From the NCBI GenBank assembly GCA_963678675.1, contig OY783196.1, forward strand, positions 25,212,827 through 25,276,826: a DNA stretch of 64,000 bases. Direction: 5' to 3'. The notes beneath the pieces are model-generated. The model made no database searches and had not been told where the DNA came from. It saw only the letters and a list, made by a program, of their open reading frames with translations. This stretch comes from Xiphydria camelus. Taxonomy: Eukaryota; Arthropoda; Insecta; Hymenoptera; Xiphydriidae. A program made the position numbers and the translations under genes. Of the stretch, positions 11,377-21,632 are shown piece by piece. Numbering within the stretch: the stretch's first letter is position 1; the number at the start of each line of letters is the position of its first letter.

Positions 11377-13007
11377 TTAATTGAAACCTCATCTAAAAAT
11401 GTGTCATCGAAATATATAACCAATTCAGATGAAGTACGCCCACATTTATCGCCATGAAATTGCATAAAATTGCACGTTTTAACCGTATAAATTTCCTATT
11501 CCGTGATATCCATAATATTCCCATACTTCCTCTCCGACCAGTGATTCCTTCGCTAACCATTCAATCCTATAAATTCCCAGAACTACGCGGACGCCACTTT
11601 AGCCCCGATTTCTCGCTCCATCGGCGAACCTAGATCTTCGCAGAACGGCTACATAAAACAGCGAATAAATTCAACGATGAAATCTATGATGCGAGAGCCC
11701 CATCTCTCTGCCTTTGACAAAGAACCCCGATGTACCTAGTACTTCGCCGCTAACGTATTCTCATTAGAGACTCGCTCGCGTAAATTTCACACTTACTTAT
11801 CCCGCGCTCGAAGCGTGGGCACACGCTTTGCGGATTTTTCAATCACGCTTCACGCTGAAAGGATTAATAAAGCGGGGCGCCGCGGAGTTTCTAGACACAT
11901 TTCATGCAGAATTGAATTGGATTTCCGAGTTGGCTCTATGTAACGACATCGGCATTCCCTTTGATGTGTCGCGAATAGAATCGAGTGGAGGCCGAGCTCG
12001 CTGGTGCGCACTTTGTTACATTGCGCTAAATAATCGGTTTATAAAAATTCATGGCGACTGTATAGTCACACGTACGCGCGCGCGCGTGAATTTTATCCGA
12101 GTCCGAGCCGCACCGAGCGGAGCACGTACCCGCGGTACTCGCTGGCCAATATGACGGGCTGACGAACAGAGAGACACGGTGAAAAGAGGAAAATAGAGGG
12201 AGAAAACTGGATGGTAGTGAAGCGCAGGAGGGTGGAGAAAAGAGAGGAGAGCGGGACGTTTTTAGTGGTAGCTGTACTCAAACATTCTGGCGCGAATATC
12301 GTGTGACGTCCCCGCACCTTTATACCGACTATTTCGCTTGACGAAGGGTTTTGACACGGGCACCCGAATATTTTCCTTCTAATTTAATTTTCTCCCGGGA
12401 AGCGGTCGCCGCGCGGATGCAGTCGTTAAACTGTAACGATGTCCTGTGGCTTTTACGGGAGGACGATCAGCGCGCTCCCGCGCACCTACCTATTACGTTT
12501 TATAAGCGAAGGAAAATAATATTTCCGGAACTAAAGAGGAGGACGATCGCCACGGTTTTCGGCAATTTGCAAAAATTAGCCACGGGAACTAAACTATCCG
12601 CTGTATACAGCTACAGGCTACAGGAATACTGACAGGGAAAGCCATTTTGATGACGTCTCATGTATCAAGTGAATGTTTAGTGCCTTAAATAGAACTTGAT
12701 TAGATATGATAATGTTGGGGAATGAAAATCCCTCTGAAAAACAAATGAAACCAATTTTTTTCATAAGAACTGTGATACTTTAGTCATTATTTTGAGCAAT
12801 TATTACAATTTTAAGAACGAAAATACTCTAAAAAAATTGATAACAGTGTTACAAAGTGTACAAAATATGTACAACAAAATGTTTACCGAACTTATTGAAA
12901 AATTTCTATATTTTATAACGTTAGATTGTTAATTTCGTACAACGTTTCTTTATAAATTTAAACCCTTTTTTTTAAACGAACATAAAAATATATCGTTTAT
13001 TTTTCAG
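11377..13007. other. Upstream or intron sequence of the chitin-binding gene
   Basis: The stretch from about 11980 to 12320 is GC-rich with a (CG)n run near 12077, and may contain the promoter or first exon of the gene that follows. I looked for an ATG followed by a signal-peptide-like hydrophobic stretch and a donor leaving one extra base, which is what the 13008 acceptor needs, and did not find a convincing one. Sequence from 12660 to 13000 is AT-rich with a pyrimidine-rich acceptor tract at its end, consistent with an intron. Confidence 0.5.
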
Positions 13008-14587
13008 CGGCATCACTGACGAAATGGTGCTCCGCATCCACCCTGGAAGCTAACGGCACTGTAGCCGCACTCGACGACGACGAAGAGACAATGCCCACTT
13101 TGGCAGAATTCAAGGAGCGCTACAGAAGACTCATACCCTTCATGACTTACTACATCGCTGGCAATAACGTGAATTCACAAACGCCCGCGCCCGGGAACTA
13201 CGGAAAAATTTCTCAAGCAAAGTTTATGCCTCAACGAACGCAGTACGTCCTGGCGAGGCCTGCGGACTCGCTGAAGATTTCCAAAAACTATCAGCCAGTG
13301 TCGCAGAGTCAGGAAGGCAAATTCATACCGTCCGTGCAGTACGATCCGAAAGACATAGGGAGCGATAAAGATTATTTCACACCGGTTCGATACGACTCGA
13401 ATCTCGGTTTCGAAGACTACTCCACTGATCAGCTATACAGGAACTACCCGAAGCAAACGCAGATTTATCCCCAAGTGACTACTTCTGCGAGCATTCAGGA
13501 GGATCGATACTTCACAACGGCGAGACCGTTAAGACCCTACGACCCAACGTTACTAAGAGAATATTCGCCTCAAAAATCGATTAGCACGCTTACGAACCAG
13601 GATTACCTGTTGGATTCTGTCGGAAGGCCGGATGGAAAACAGTACGCGTTCAATAACGATTACGCGTATCCCATAGACGACTTCGAATCGCTTCGGTACG
13701 TTAAACCTACCGAGGTCCCGAGAGTACCCACGCCTTTCAGGCTGCACAAGCAGCCTGTGCAGAGGAAACCACCGCCGACCATCAATTTACAGCGGAACCC
13801 TAACATAAATCTGAACCACGTCGTAAAGAGTCTTCAGTTGACGAATCAACTGCCGGAAATGCTCAACGTGGAAAACATCGACAGTAGTATAAAAACGCTC
13901 GTCGAAATACTCAATCTGCTACATGGCGCAAGGAAAACCGTGTTGCATCCACGGGTGCAGATACCGGCGCCGCCGAAAACGCCCGCGAAGTTTCCAAACT
14001 ACGTGGAGTACAAGTCGCACTATTCGCGGCCGAAAATAATCACGGAAACCAGATATCAATCGACGCAGATTCCGATCGCGATTCCCGGCGAGCCTGCGCG
14101 ATACAAGCCCGCGCCTGCGTACTTAGCTGACGTGAAACCGCAAATTCCCGACAGGGTCAATTACAACGTCGACGCTGTGAAAAATAGCAAAGTCGTGGAG
14201 TATTACACTCCCCATGTCCAAGATATAGACGACGATGACGACGACGACGAGAAGAATAAATACGCGGCTGCGGTCAAACCTCAAGCTGCCGTGGAGGACA
14301 CGACGAAGCATACCTATGAAATAACGGAGGACCTGCGGGACGATATTCTGGAAGACGAGAGGTTCACTTTGCCGCTAACTACCGAGGCGCCGACGTACAA
14401 CTATCCAATGCCCGACGGTGTGCCCTCGCACACGCAAAACGTGCCCCCGACTTCGTTGAAGTACGGGGCGACGCGTGGCAAACCCAACGTCGACTATCCG
14501 GCTTACTCCAAAATACCGGAAACCGCGTTCAATTGCAAGGATCAACGTTACAAAGGCTTCTTTGGTGATCCTGCCACGGGATGTCAG
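13008..14587 (+). CDS. CPAP1-like cuticular chitin-binding protein, large exon
   Basis: The exon runs from the acceptor TTTTTCAG (AG at 13006-13007) to the donor TGTCAG|GTAAGT (exon end 14587). It opens with two bases of a split codon and stays open for 526 codons. The in-frame sequence continues upstream of the ATG at 13091 to the acceptor, so translation most likely starts in an unseen 5' exon carrying the signal peptide. The first ~460 residues are low-complexity, rich in Tyr, Pro, Gln and Lys, with an acidic run of seven Asp near 14228-14250. At the end the first cysteines of a CBM14 domain appear (FNCKDQ...GC). This is typical of insect CPAP1 proteins, which are secreted into cuticle or tracheal lining and bind chitin through one peritrophin-A domain. 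Family-level call only; which CPAP1 member is not clear. Confidence 0.88.
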
Positions 14588-14675
14588 GTAAGTTTGAATG
14601 AGAAGGGTGCGCTCGAGCGATCGGAAACAAGTTTTTCACGTGTAAAATAACATTTCTTCGCATACTCCTTCGCAG

Positions 14676-15017
14676 GTTTGGCATTACTGTGATCTAAACG
14701 GTGGAAAGTCTTCATTTCTATGTCCCAACGGTACGATCTTCAGTCAAGTGGCGCTCACGTGCGATTGGTGGTTCAATGTAAAGTGCGAATCGACTACTCA
14801 GCTGTACGTGCTGAACGAACGACTGTACAAGTACATCCTACCGATAATGCCCAAGTTTCCCGAGGACTTCACTGGACCGGAAGTAGACCGATATTTGGAA
14901 CTCAAATTCAAGGAGATGGAAGCAAAAATGAAGGAGAAGAAACTGAAGAAGCAGCAAGAAGAAAAGGAGAAGGCCAAGGCGAAGAACAAATTGCAAATCT
15001 TAAAAGAAACCGAATAA
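14676..15017 (+). CDS. CPAP1-like cuticular chitin-binding protein, last exon
   Basis: It follows the acceptor CCTTCGCAG (exon start 14676) in phase 0, in register with the exon ending at 14587, and stops at TAA 15015-15017 (113 residues). It completes the CBM14 domain: with the previous exon the cysteine spacing is C-x15-C-x5-C-x10-C-x12-C-x7-C, with VWHYC, FLCPNGTIF and TCDWWFNVKC, the CPAP1 hallmark ending. The domain is followed by about 70 residues with a highly charged Lys/Glu-rich tail (KEKKLKKQQEEKEKAKAK) likely to form a helix or coiled coil. The intervening intron is 88 bp. All six cysteines are present, so chitin binding is probably intact. Confidence 0.92.
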   Translation, partial: VWHYCDLNGGKSSFLCPNGTIFSQVALTCDWWFNVKCESTTQLYVLNERLYKYILPIMPKFPEDFTGPEVDRYLELKFKEMEAKMKEKKLKKQQEEKEKAKAKNKLQILKETE

Positions 15018-15222
15018 GGTGTGCCCGGTTGGTCGAAACATTCTATATACTTACTACGTTGCCATTGCTAGGGGCAGTCCACATAGTACATCGCTCTATT
15101 TTTGCAGTCTATATCCCCCCTCACTCCTCTCCCTACCACCCGTCCTAGTTTTCCTAACCACTGCTTTTTCCCAGATATAGTTGGAATTTTTCTCCATTAT
15201 ATAGACCGCGATTTACTTGAGT

Positions 15223-15228
15223 AATAAA
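15223..15228 (+). terminator. Candidate polyadenylation signal of the chitin-binding gene
   Basis: AATAAA lies about 205 bp after the TAA at 15017, the first canonical hexamer downstream on the plus strand. Confidence 0.5.
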
Positions 15229-15636
15229 AAGAGGACAAGGGTCATCGATCCCTAGACGCGAAACGCTCAACACCACTCATAAAGAATAGTCACTGGTCAC
15301 GACACAAAGGCAAAACTACTCTCCTTCCTTTGTTAAAGTTTGCCGCCTTTCAGGCAACCCCGACCTCATCTCCCTTTGCGCGTGACGCATGTACTACGTG
15401 ATCGGCCCCTAACGGAACGTCGGTGTAAGGAATAGCGGAAAGTCCTACAATTTAGACCGCCGCGCCAATTGGATCCACCTCCTCGTTATCGAGTTATTCT
15501 GACTACAGTATTCACGAAAATGGAGGAAAATAATCCAATTTATGCAGCGATTAAAATTACGCGACTTTCCTTCAATTATTTCTCCGCTATGAACTGATTA
15601 CTTGATGCGTTAACGAAATTGAATAAACATTCTTAA

Positions 15637-15715
15637 CACGTTGAGCGCCACATGCCCACCCGTGGTTATTTTTGCCACGGTCAAAAATGCCCACGGACAC
15701 ATGGCGCTCAACGTG
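15637..15715. mobile_element. TTAA-flanked 79-bp palindromic MITE
   Basis: TTAA sits on both sides (15633-15636, 15716-15719). The termini CACGTTGAGCGCCACATG and the reverse complement (one indel) enclose a second hairpin around CCGTGG...CCACGG. It shares the CACGTTGA start with the element at 46455-46612. It lies between the convergent chitin-binding and RING/B-box genes. Confidence 0.85.
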
Positions 15716-15719
15716 TTAA

Positions 15720-16440
15720 AAAAACATGGATAAATGCTACAGAGAGAAGATCAAAACGTTGCGTTTTAAAAGAGCATTTTAGAAATGTTTGACGGCACAG
15801 TAAATCAATGAGTGCAAGAATGCAGAAAGAAATTGGTTTTCGAATCATTTCACTCGTATACGATTCAGAATGGCTGAAATTAGTTAGTATTTTTCTCTCC
15901 CTCTAGTCATATTTGTATTATATTGTTATTTATGCGAGACTGTGACCTGTCCATCCTTTTCGGTATCGTTTGAGATAAAAATTCTCCATTTGGAGGATGG
16001 AAATGCAGTCAGATTCTCCGCGCCCAAAATATAACACTCGGTGAAGGATACATTTAACCCTTTCGCGCGCTTTGTGGTATCACCGTAAAACCACCGTAAA
16101 ACCAATTTTGAAAATTTGAAATGTAACAAAATCAAATCTTAAGTTTAGTATATACTTTTTCCGCTTTCAAAAAGTTTACCCTGAAAGGGGTAAGACACTA
16201 ATATGTGCCGAACGTCTACGAGATACTTTGAACACACTTAGTTCCTCGTCGATCAAATTATATCTCGTAAATTTTCATTGTACTCGCGAATAACGAAGAA
16301 AGAATTGTAGTTCCACTTCGTCTCATCGACGATAATATTTATACTATACGTGTTCGAAGCGTCAAAAGAAGCAGAATGTAATCTGCGTCCACGAGAGTAC
16401 CTAATATTCTTTAGTGTTATAAAATTGTCGAATAAAACTA
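15720..16440. other. Convergent intergenic region
   Basis: No supported exon on either strand. A possible decayed TTAA element starts at 16058 (CCCTTTCGCGCGC after TTAA) with a weak GAAAGGGG partner at 16183-16190. Any further 3' exons of the minus-strand RING/B-box gene would have to be here or beyond; none was recognised. Confidence 0.4.
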
Positions 16441-16446
16441 TTTATT
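16441..16446 (-). terminator. Candidate polyadenylation signal of the RING/B-box gene
   Basis: The minus strand reads AATAAA here. It is 84 bp beyond the stop codon (16532-16530) met when exon 5 is not spliced, so it could end a short transcript of the RING/B-box gene. Confidence 0.35.
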
Positions 16447-16559
16447 CATTTTTATAAAAAATTCCGATTCCATTATAATTCCTCTACCTCCCGACCGTTA
16501 TCTTTGAGTCATTTTGCTTGAGCAGCAAATTATTTGCCCGATAAAAACAAAAGACTTAC

Positions 16560-16640
16560 CTTTTGCGCCTGTGATATCCTAACGAACGTCTCTGCTACCT
16601 TTTCATGTGCCTTGTCGAAATCTGCTATCAGCATCTTGTT
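16560..16640 (-). CDS. RING/B-box protein exon 5 (start of coiled coil)
   Basis: On the minus strand, acceptor TTTTGTCAG precedes 27 codons and the donor CAAAAG|GTAAGTC ends the exon; phase 0 on both sides. The peptide begins NKMLIADFDKAHEKVAETF and is helical and charged, as expected for the start of the coiled coil after B-box 2 in TRIM/RBCC proteins. If the donor is skipped, nine further codons (VSLLFLSGK) lead to a TAA at 16532-16530. Further exons were not identified, so the C-terminus of the protein is unknown. Confidence 0.75.
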
Positions 16641-16783
16641 CTGACAAAATAAATAAGAAATACAATATTAGTAACCTTCATCTTAATCCATTGTTAAAAT
16701 AAAATAAATCTCAGTTGGTGTACAAATATATAATAAGAAAAGTCTAAAAAAAATAGGACTGGGTGACGATAGAAAGTACGAAC

Positions 16784-16990
16784 CTTCGTCAATTGTGAAA
16801 CTAAGTCACTATGCATGTGATGAGATTCTACCACGCAGTCGGCGCAACTCGGCGTATTGCATTGTCCGCAGTAATATGTCATTGTATTTGAAGCATGGAA
16901 GGGGCAACTAGTCGACAGGATGTTAGGTATATTGTTAACATTTTCCGTTAAGAAAACTTTTTGGTGATTTTGCAGTGCTCTTCCGTGAAT
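16784..16990 (-). CDS. RING/B-box protein exon 4 (B-box 2)
   Basis: The minus-strand exon follows acceptor CTTTTTTAG and ends at donor ACGAAG|GTTCGT; it is 69 codons, phase 0 at both ends. The first residues (IHGRALQNH) supply the final His pair of B-box 1 begun in exon 3. Then a second zinc module follows: CPFH, CGQC, CADC and the HHMHSD stretch, the usual Cys/His order of B-box 2. Such modules fold around zinc and assist RING E3 ligases in self-association and substrate choice (family knowledge). Confidence 0.88.
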
Positions 16991-17294
16991 CTAAAAAAGC
17001 AAAATAATTCCCTTTCGTTATAAACCCGATTGTCTGTTTAGAATTCTGTAAATATATCGAAAATGGCATCAATAGTAATACATAGACTAAATTCACAATA
17101 AGGTTTAGCATGTAATATATTTATGGTGATCGAGTCAAAGGTGAAAACAATTTGACAGCGCTTCATCTTACAATTTTGCAAGAAACTCTACGTTGCGCAG
17201 ATCGGTAATATATAAGAATTAATGAAATAATCATTTCTTTCACTCTTAGTAACGTTATGCTTAAATATGCCATTTCGTAAATTGATATACGAAC

Positions 17295-17377
17295 CTTGGA
17301 AAAACAATTACTGCAAAACAAGACCTTACACTGTAGGCATTTTAACACTGCGTGAGTTCCGCACTCGCTACATGGAC
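17295..17377 (-). CDS. RING/B-box protein exon 3 (B-box 1)
   Basis: The minus-strand exon starts after TTTCAAG with two bases completing a Gly codon and ends at TCCAAG|GTTCGT in phase 0. It encodes PCSECGTHAVLKC, LQCKVLFCSNCFSK: three CxxC pairs of a B-box type 1 zinc finger. The His residues needed to complete it lie at the start of exon 4. Exons 3 and 4 use the same uncommon GTTCGT donor. Confidence 0.85.
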
Positions 17378-17466
17378 CTTGAAAGAAAAGAACGGATAAA
17401 AATCTAAATCGGCGATCAGCCGGGGGAAATAATTCATGGTGGGTTTCGATACGAATCGCTACCAAC

Positions 17467-17718
17467 CTTGATCTGTTAAAGAATGTCGAATCGACATGGT
17501 CAATGGTTGTTGGAAGCCGATATCAGGTTCCTCCCCGCGAACTGGACGCGTTTGAGCAACATTGACCAAACCCAGTAAGTAGATATTTACAGGAAGGGGA
17601 TTTTTAGTGGTATCTTGAAGCGGTTGTTTGCATACCGGACAAGGCTTGTCAAGATGATTTCTCGAACAACTTTCACATATCGGATGTCCACAATTCAACA
17701 ATAATGGAATTTGTGACC
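17467..17718 (-). CDS. RING/B-box protein exon 2 (RING core)
   Basis: The minus-strand exon starts at 17718 after acceptor CACCTAAGAG and ends ACAGATCAAG|GTTGGT at 17467, giving 252 nt entered and left in phase 1. Joined to exon 1 it reads GSQIPLLLNCGHPICESC, then CPVCKQPL: the third to eighth zinc ligands of a C3HC4 RING finger, with the typical LNCGHPIC centre. About 50 further residues lead to B-box 1. RING fingers of this type recruit E2 enzymes for ubiquitin transfer; the target is unknown. The reading frame is also open upstream through the intron, which makes this exon look longer than it is. Confidence 0.88.
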
Positions 17719-17965
17719 CTCTTAGGTGAATAAAATCTATACCGCGTAAAAAAAAAAAGAGAAACCAATTGTTTTTAAATTCACGCATGGGTGCGATACA
17801 ATCATAATACGTGTCAGATAATGGAATTGCTAGACTGGAATTTGTGACCCTCTTAGGTGAATAAAATCTATACCGCGTAAAAAAAAAAGAGAAACCAATT
17901 GTTTTTAAATTCACGCATGGGTGCGATACAATCATAATACGTGTCAGATAATGGAATTGCTAGAC
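17705..17965. repeat. Tandem duplication of ~130 bp across intron 1 acceptor of the RING gene
   Basis: Unit 1 (17705-17835, 131 bp) and unit 2 (17836-17965, 130 bp) are identical except for an A-run of 11 versus 10. Read on the minus strand, each unit contains the pyrimidine tract, the acceptor CACCTAAGAG and the first 14 bases of exon 2. Only the copy adjacent to the exon (unit 1) leads into the RING sequence. Use of the upstream copy would give GSQIPV followed at once by TAG. Confidence 0.95.
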
Positions 17966-18347
17966 TGCAAATGAAACGCGAATAAAACGGGAAGGAAACG
18001 TTGACATGCCTCCGCAAAACTGAAATAAGACGAGTGAAACTGTGCATCACGATAACATCTGCAATCATCTCGAGATGCCTGCAGTTATCGTCGGAGACAT
18101 AAAAGCAATCGTGAAGCCAAGAACACCGATCCGTCGGCGATCATAACGTCCGTTTAGCGATTATTTGACGACGTTTCAATCCACTATTTTATAAAATTTG
18201 GAGCTCGATAGCGAAGAGAATTTTCGTGAAAATGTATTCCTTTGCTCGGCTAGTACTATCTAATAATATTGTTCGACAAAAAAATAGCAAACTTTTCTCA
18301 ACTAGGTAGACCGGTAAACATGCGTGCAACGAAGACAAAGAAATTAC

Positions 18348-18453
18348 CTCTCACTACGAATTGATGCTTGCAGTAAACACACGATATATTTTTTATTTTA
18401 ATACTCGGAAAGGTAAACGTACTCGAATTCGACGTATTACCGTAACCGAACAT
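18348..18453 (-). CDS. RING/B-box protein exon 1 (start codon and first RING pair)
   Basis: On the minus strand ATG (18453-18451) follows an in-frame TGA two codons earlier with only AAA between, which fixes the start. It is followed by 35 codons and one extra base before donor GTGAGAG|GTAATTT. The peptide starts MFGYGNTSNSSTFTFPSIKI and contains CVYCKHQFVVR, which supplies the first CxxC pair missing from exon 2. Joined, the two exons form a complete C-x2-C...C-x-H-x2-C-x2-C...C-x2-C RING. The phase (1) matches exon 2 exactly. With exons 2-5 the protein is 243 residues plus an undetermined C-terminus. Orthology within the TRIM family is not assigned. Confidence 0.85.
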
Positions 18454-20505
18454 TTTTCACTGAGGACAATAATGTCAAACTATATAAACAACCAAAGAAT
18501 CGTAGTACGGTTCATCTGCTGCTATAATACACTGCCTCCTCGATCACTCATAGACCATTCTGACATTGCCACCGGCATTCAGTAGCGTATGATGATGGAG
18601 GCGGCCCCCTCTGATATCGGCAAACTTTTGACGAACCGTCAACTGTTTTGCGTTTCAAATGTTCGATTTCACATTTAAAGTGATTTTTATTATTATTATT
18701 AGTAAAATTTATTTTTATTATTTAAATCTGGTTTGATTATCGCCAAAAATAATTGCAATTCTTGGAAAAATACACAATTGCTAATGTATCGCTTACAAAA
18801 TAATAACATACCATTCGAAATTTAATCGCGAAGTTATTGGATATAAATATAGATGCTTCTAAGGAGAAATCAAAGCCTGAGTGCCTCAGTCAGACTTTGG
18901 CGCTTTTTATATTTCCGATTAATACGTATTTTGCTCTAGACAAATTGCTATTCGACTGAATTGTCCGAAGACTAGAAATCCGAAGACTGTCAGCAAGTTA
19001 AGCAAATGTTAAAGGCTTTTCGTTTAATATTTATCAAAGAATAGGAGGTATTAATAGAGAATAAATCAAAGTATGTAATTTTCTCGTATAGAGAACCAAT
19101 CATATTTCGTAATAGGTATTTGCTGTTTTCATCGAGATTTTATAGTCATATACACAAACTTTAAAACCGTTAACCTTCCGCAGTGCCTCGTTTTTTCAAA
19201 ATGTTCGGATTAAAATGTTTGTTCAATCAGCTCGAACGATCTCCACGAATCTGCCAAAAAAAAACGGTATTGCAAAACGGAAGCAAAATAACGACGCACA
19301 CAAGACCAGATTCCAGTCGACGCAAAGAGCCGTCCGAATAAATTTCGCACTTTTGCAATCCGGTCGGACTCGAATACGCTTTCTGGTACGTCATCAATAA
19401 GATTTCGCAAGGAACTCTCGCCCCTCACGACAGAGGTCGCAGCGGTGTTCGCCGCATGGTTCTCGACTGCGATTTGCCAAAAATGCAAAAAGTACGCGCG
19501 AAGTTATGCAGGCCTATCTGGGTCTAGGTGCGGTTAGAGAAGGGTCCGTTATAATCCCGCCCAACCGGCCGGCTCTCCACGGACGGAAGAAAGACGAGGA
19601 AAGGCCGAGCCGAGCGAAGCCTGGCAACCTAACTGTGCAAGGTCTAGGCTGACTCCCATTCAAGGTCGCTTGCAGAGCGCAAAAGCCCGGATCTATCCCC
19701 TCCACGGATTTCTAGCGCCCTTTACGTCTCTCACGCCGTGTGCAACATCGATTTACCCATAAAAATTCCCCGCGCTTGACTATCACTTCGCTATTACTTC
19801 CTGCCCGGGCTTCATCCGGTACTCGGATTCGAATGCAATTTAGGTAGAAGAAGAACGACTGGCGAAAGCCGGCAGATCTCCGTCGAGCGTTCGTCCGAAA
19901 ATTTACTTACGATCTTTCTCTCTCGCGCCGTTCGTACGTGCCGAAGAAGTTTTCACGCTTATCCGATATCAGAAAGCCTTTTAGAAGGAGAAGAAGGACG
20001 CGCGGAATAAAATGTATGTTTGCTCGCGTTAGAGGGAGAGGTAAAGGATTCGAATGATATTCGGCAAAACGATTCAGGTCCGGCGCCCGGCTGCAGTTTC
20101 TCTCCGGTGATAATCCGTGAAGCTGGACAGTTTTATCGGGGCGGTGCCAGGAGGTGAAGAATAGGAAGCGGTGACAACGATTCGAACTCGACCGTGCCGT
20201 ATTTCGCCGGGGTCGTGGGGAAAGGTTTTGCCAGGGAGGCGGTAGGTATATGCATGCACTAACTCGATGCGGTTCTGAATTCAATTCCGTTGACCTACAT
20301 TAGGGGCTACGCGCGACAGGGTGGCGAACTGGCGATAAGTTCTAACTACATACATATAGCTACGTAGGGTAGAACAACGTGGCAAGGTAGTCTCGAGGTA
20401 AAGGAGGTAATGCGACGAAAGTTTCGGCAGTGCGAAAGGGACGCGCAACGACAGATAAGGTATTTAACTCGACAATGTTATGTGCCTCTCCTCGCGTGCT
20501 TCATA
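18454..20505. other. Promoter-side region of the RING gene and GC-rich island
   Basis: From about 19200 to 20460 the sequence turns GC- and CpG-rich, in contrast to AT-rich flanks. It contains several stop-poor but motif-free frames on both strands. This is where a divergent promoter or 5' UTR exons of the minus-strand RING gene or the plus-strand fruitless gene could lie. No exon can be proven. Confidence 0.4.
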
Positions 20506-21632
20506 CCGTCACGGACGCAGTTTTCGATCAGCTATGGTTTTCACGGCATTCTTTTTATTATATAAGTATAATAGATAAATAAATAAAAAAAATTTTGTTT
20601 TATAATTGATAAATTGATTATTTCTCAGTTGAACTTGACACAAACAAATATACGAAAGTCTCGCAAATTAAATGATTAAATACGTGTTTATAAAAACATA
20701 CGAGAGGGAGCAATTTTCGATCATCCAATCATGTATGGGAGTAGTTTTCGATCATACATGAACCCAGTTTTCAAAAAGTGATTCTAATGCGTACAAAATG
20801 AAACAGAATTATTAAAATAGATACTTTGTAACTTATTTATTAAAGTTATGAATTAACATTAATATTATAATAAAAATGTAGTATATAATCTATGCAAGTA
20901 ATAAACAATAATTATGTAAAAATTTTTTAAAATTAACTTGTAGCGGTTCTTTTTTTTTAAACTTCTGAAGTTTTCAGAACCTTTATTGCAACTTTTTCTC
21001 TTAATTTTCTCTTCTTTTTCTTCTCAGAGCTTTCTCTTTTTATTTCTCATTTGTTCCAACCTAGCATTCTTCCTGAGCTGCTTTTCTTCTTCCGCTTTCC
21101 GTTTCTTTTCAAGAACTTGTTGGTGATACGCTCTCAACTAAGATAATTTCACTATTCTAAATACTAGAAAGTATTTTTAACCTGATATATTAATTTGTGG
21201 TTAGAAACGTGATCGAAAACTATAGCGAAGTATGAAAACTGGGAGCAGTCATAGATCAGCGCATTATTCTACTAAAAAAAAAGGCAAAGTAGGTTGCGTT
21301 ATATAAATTATTACTAATTGAACTATTACACAATGTAAATACGTAATAATTACCTTATAAGCTCCAAAACACGAAGGAGACGGAGCTGTTTTTAGTAGCG
21401 TCGCTTCTAACAGATTGCAGTAAGACCAAAGAGTAGGTATCACTCTTTGGTAAGACTATGGCAGACGTGCCACCAAGCCGAACACGTTACTGCTGCAGCA
21501 TCTATATTTATTGAAATAAGCATTTCTAAAGCTTTCCGAATACGGACGACAGATTTCTGAATAGTTGTTTAATCCAATTTTTCAATATAAGGGTTCAAAT
21601 AAAAAAGTGATCGAAAACTGGGTCCGTGATGG
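20506..21632. mobile_element. 1.13-kb TA-flanked element with TTTTCGATCA subterminal repeats
   Basis: It is flanked by TA. The left end is CCGTCACGGACGCAGTTTTC and the reverse complement of the right end is CCATCACGGACCCAGTTTTC, both followed by GATCA. The motif TTTTCGATCA recurs near the left end (20521, 20714, 20748) and in reverse near the right end (about 21209 and 21609), as in elements with subterminal transposase-binding repeats. It contains one coding-like exon (21024-21137, minus). Confidence 0.75.
21024..21137 (-). pseudogene. Lysine-rich terminal exon inside the 1.1-kb element
   Basis: On the minus strand an acceptor (ATTATCTTAG) is followed by 37 codons and a TGA at 21026-21024. 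The peptide is strongly coiled-coil-like and basic, with LEKKRKAEEEKQLRKNARLE in the middle and KKRKL at the end. An AATAAA on the same strand follows within about 50 bp. It looks like the last exon of a gene, either a transposase tail or a captured host exon. No start or upstream exon is visible, so it is listed as a fragment. The source gene is not recognised. Confidence 0.5.

Noticed and set aside
17868..18068. Minus-strand frame through the duplicated intron segment of the RING gene
   Set aside because: It is intron read-through; the true first exon is at 18348-18453 and joins 17718 in phase.
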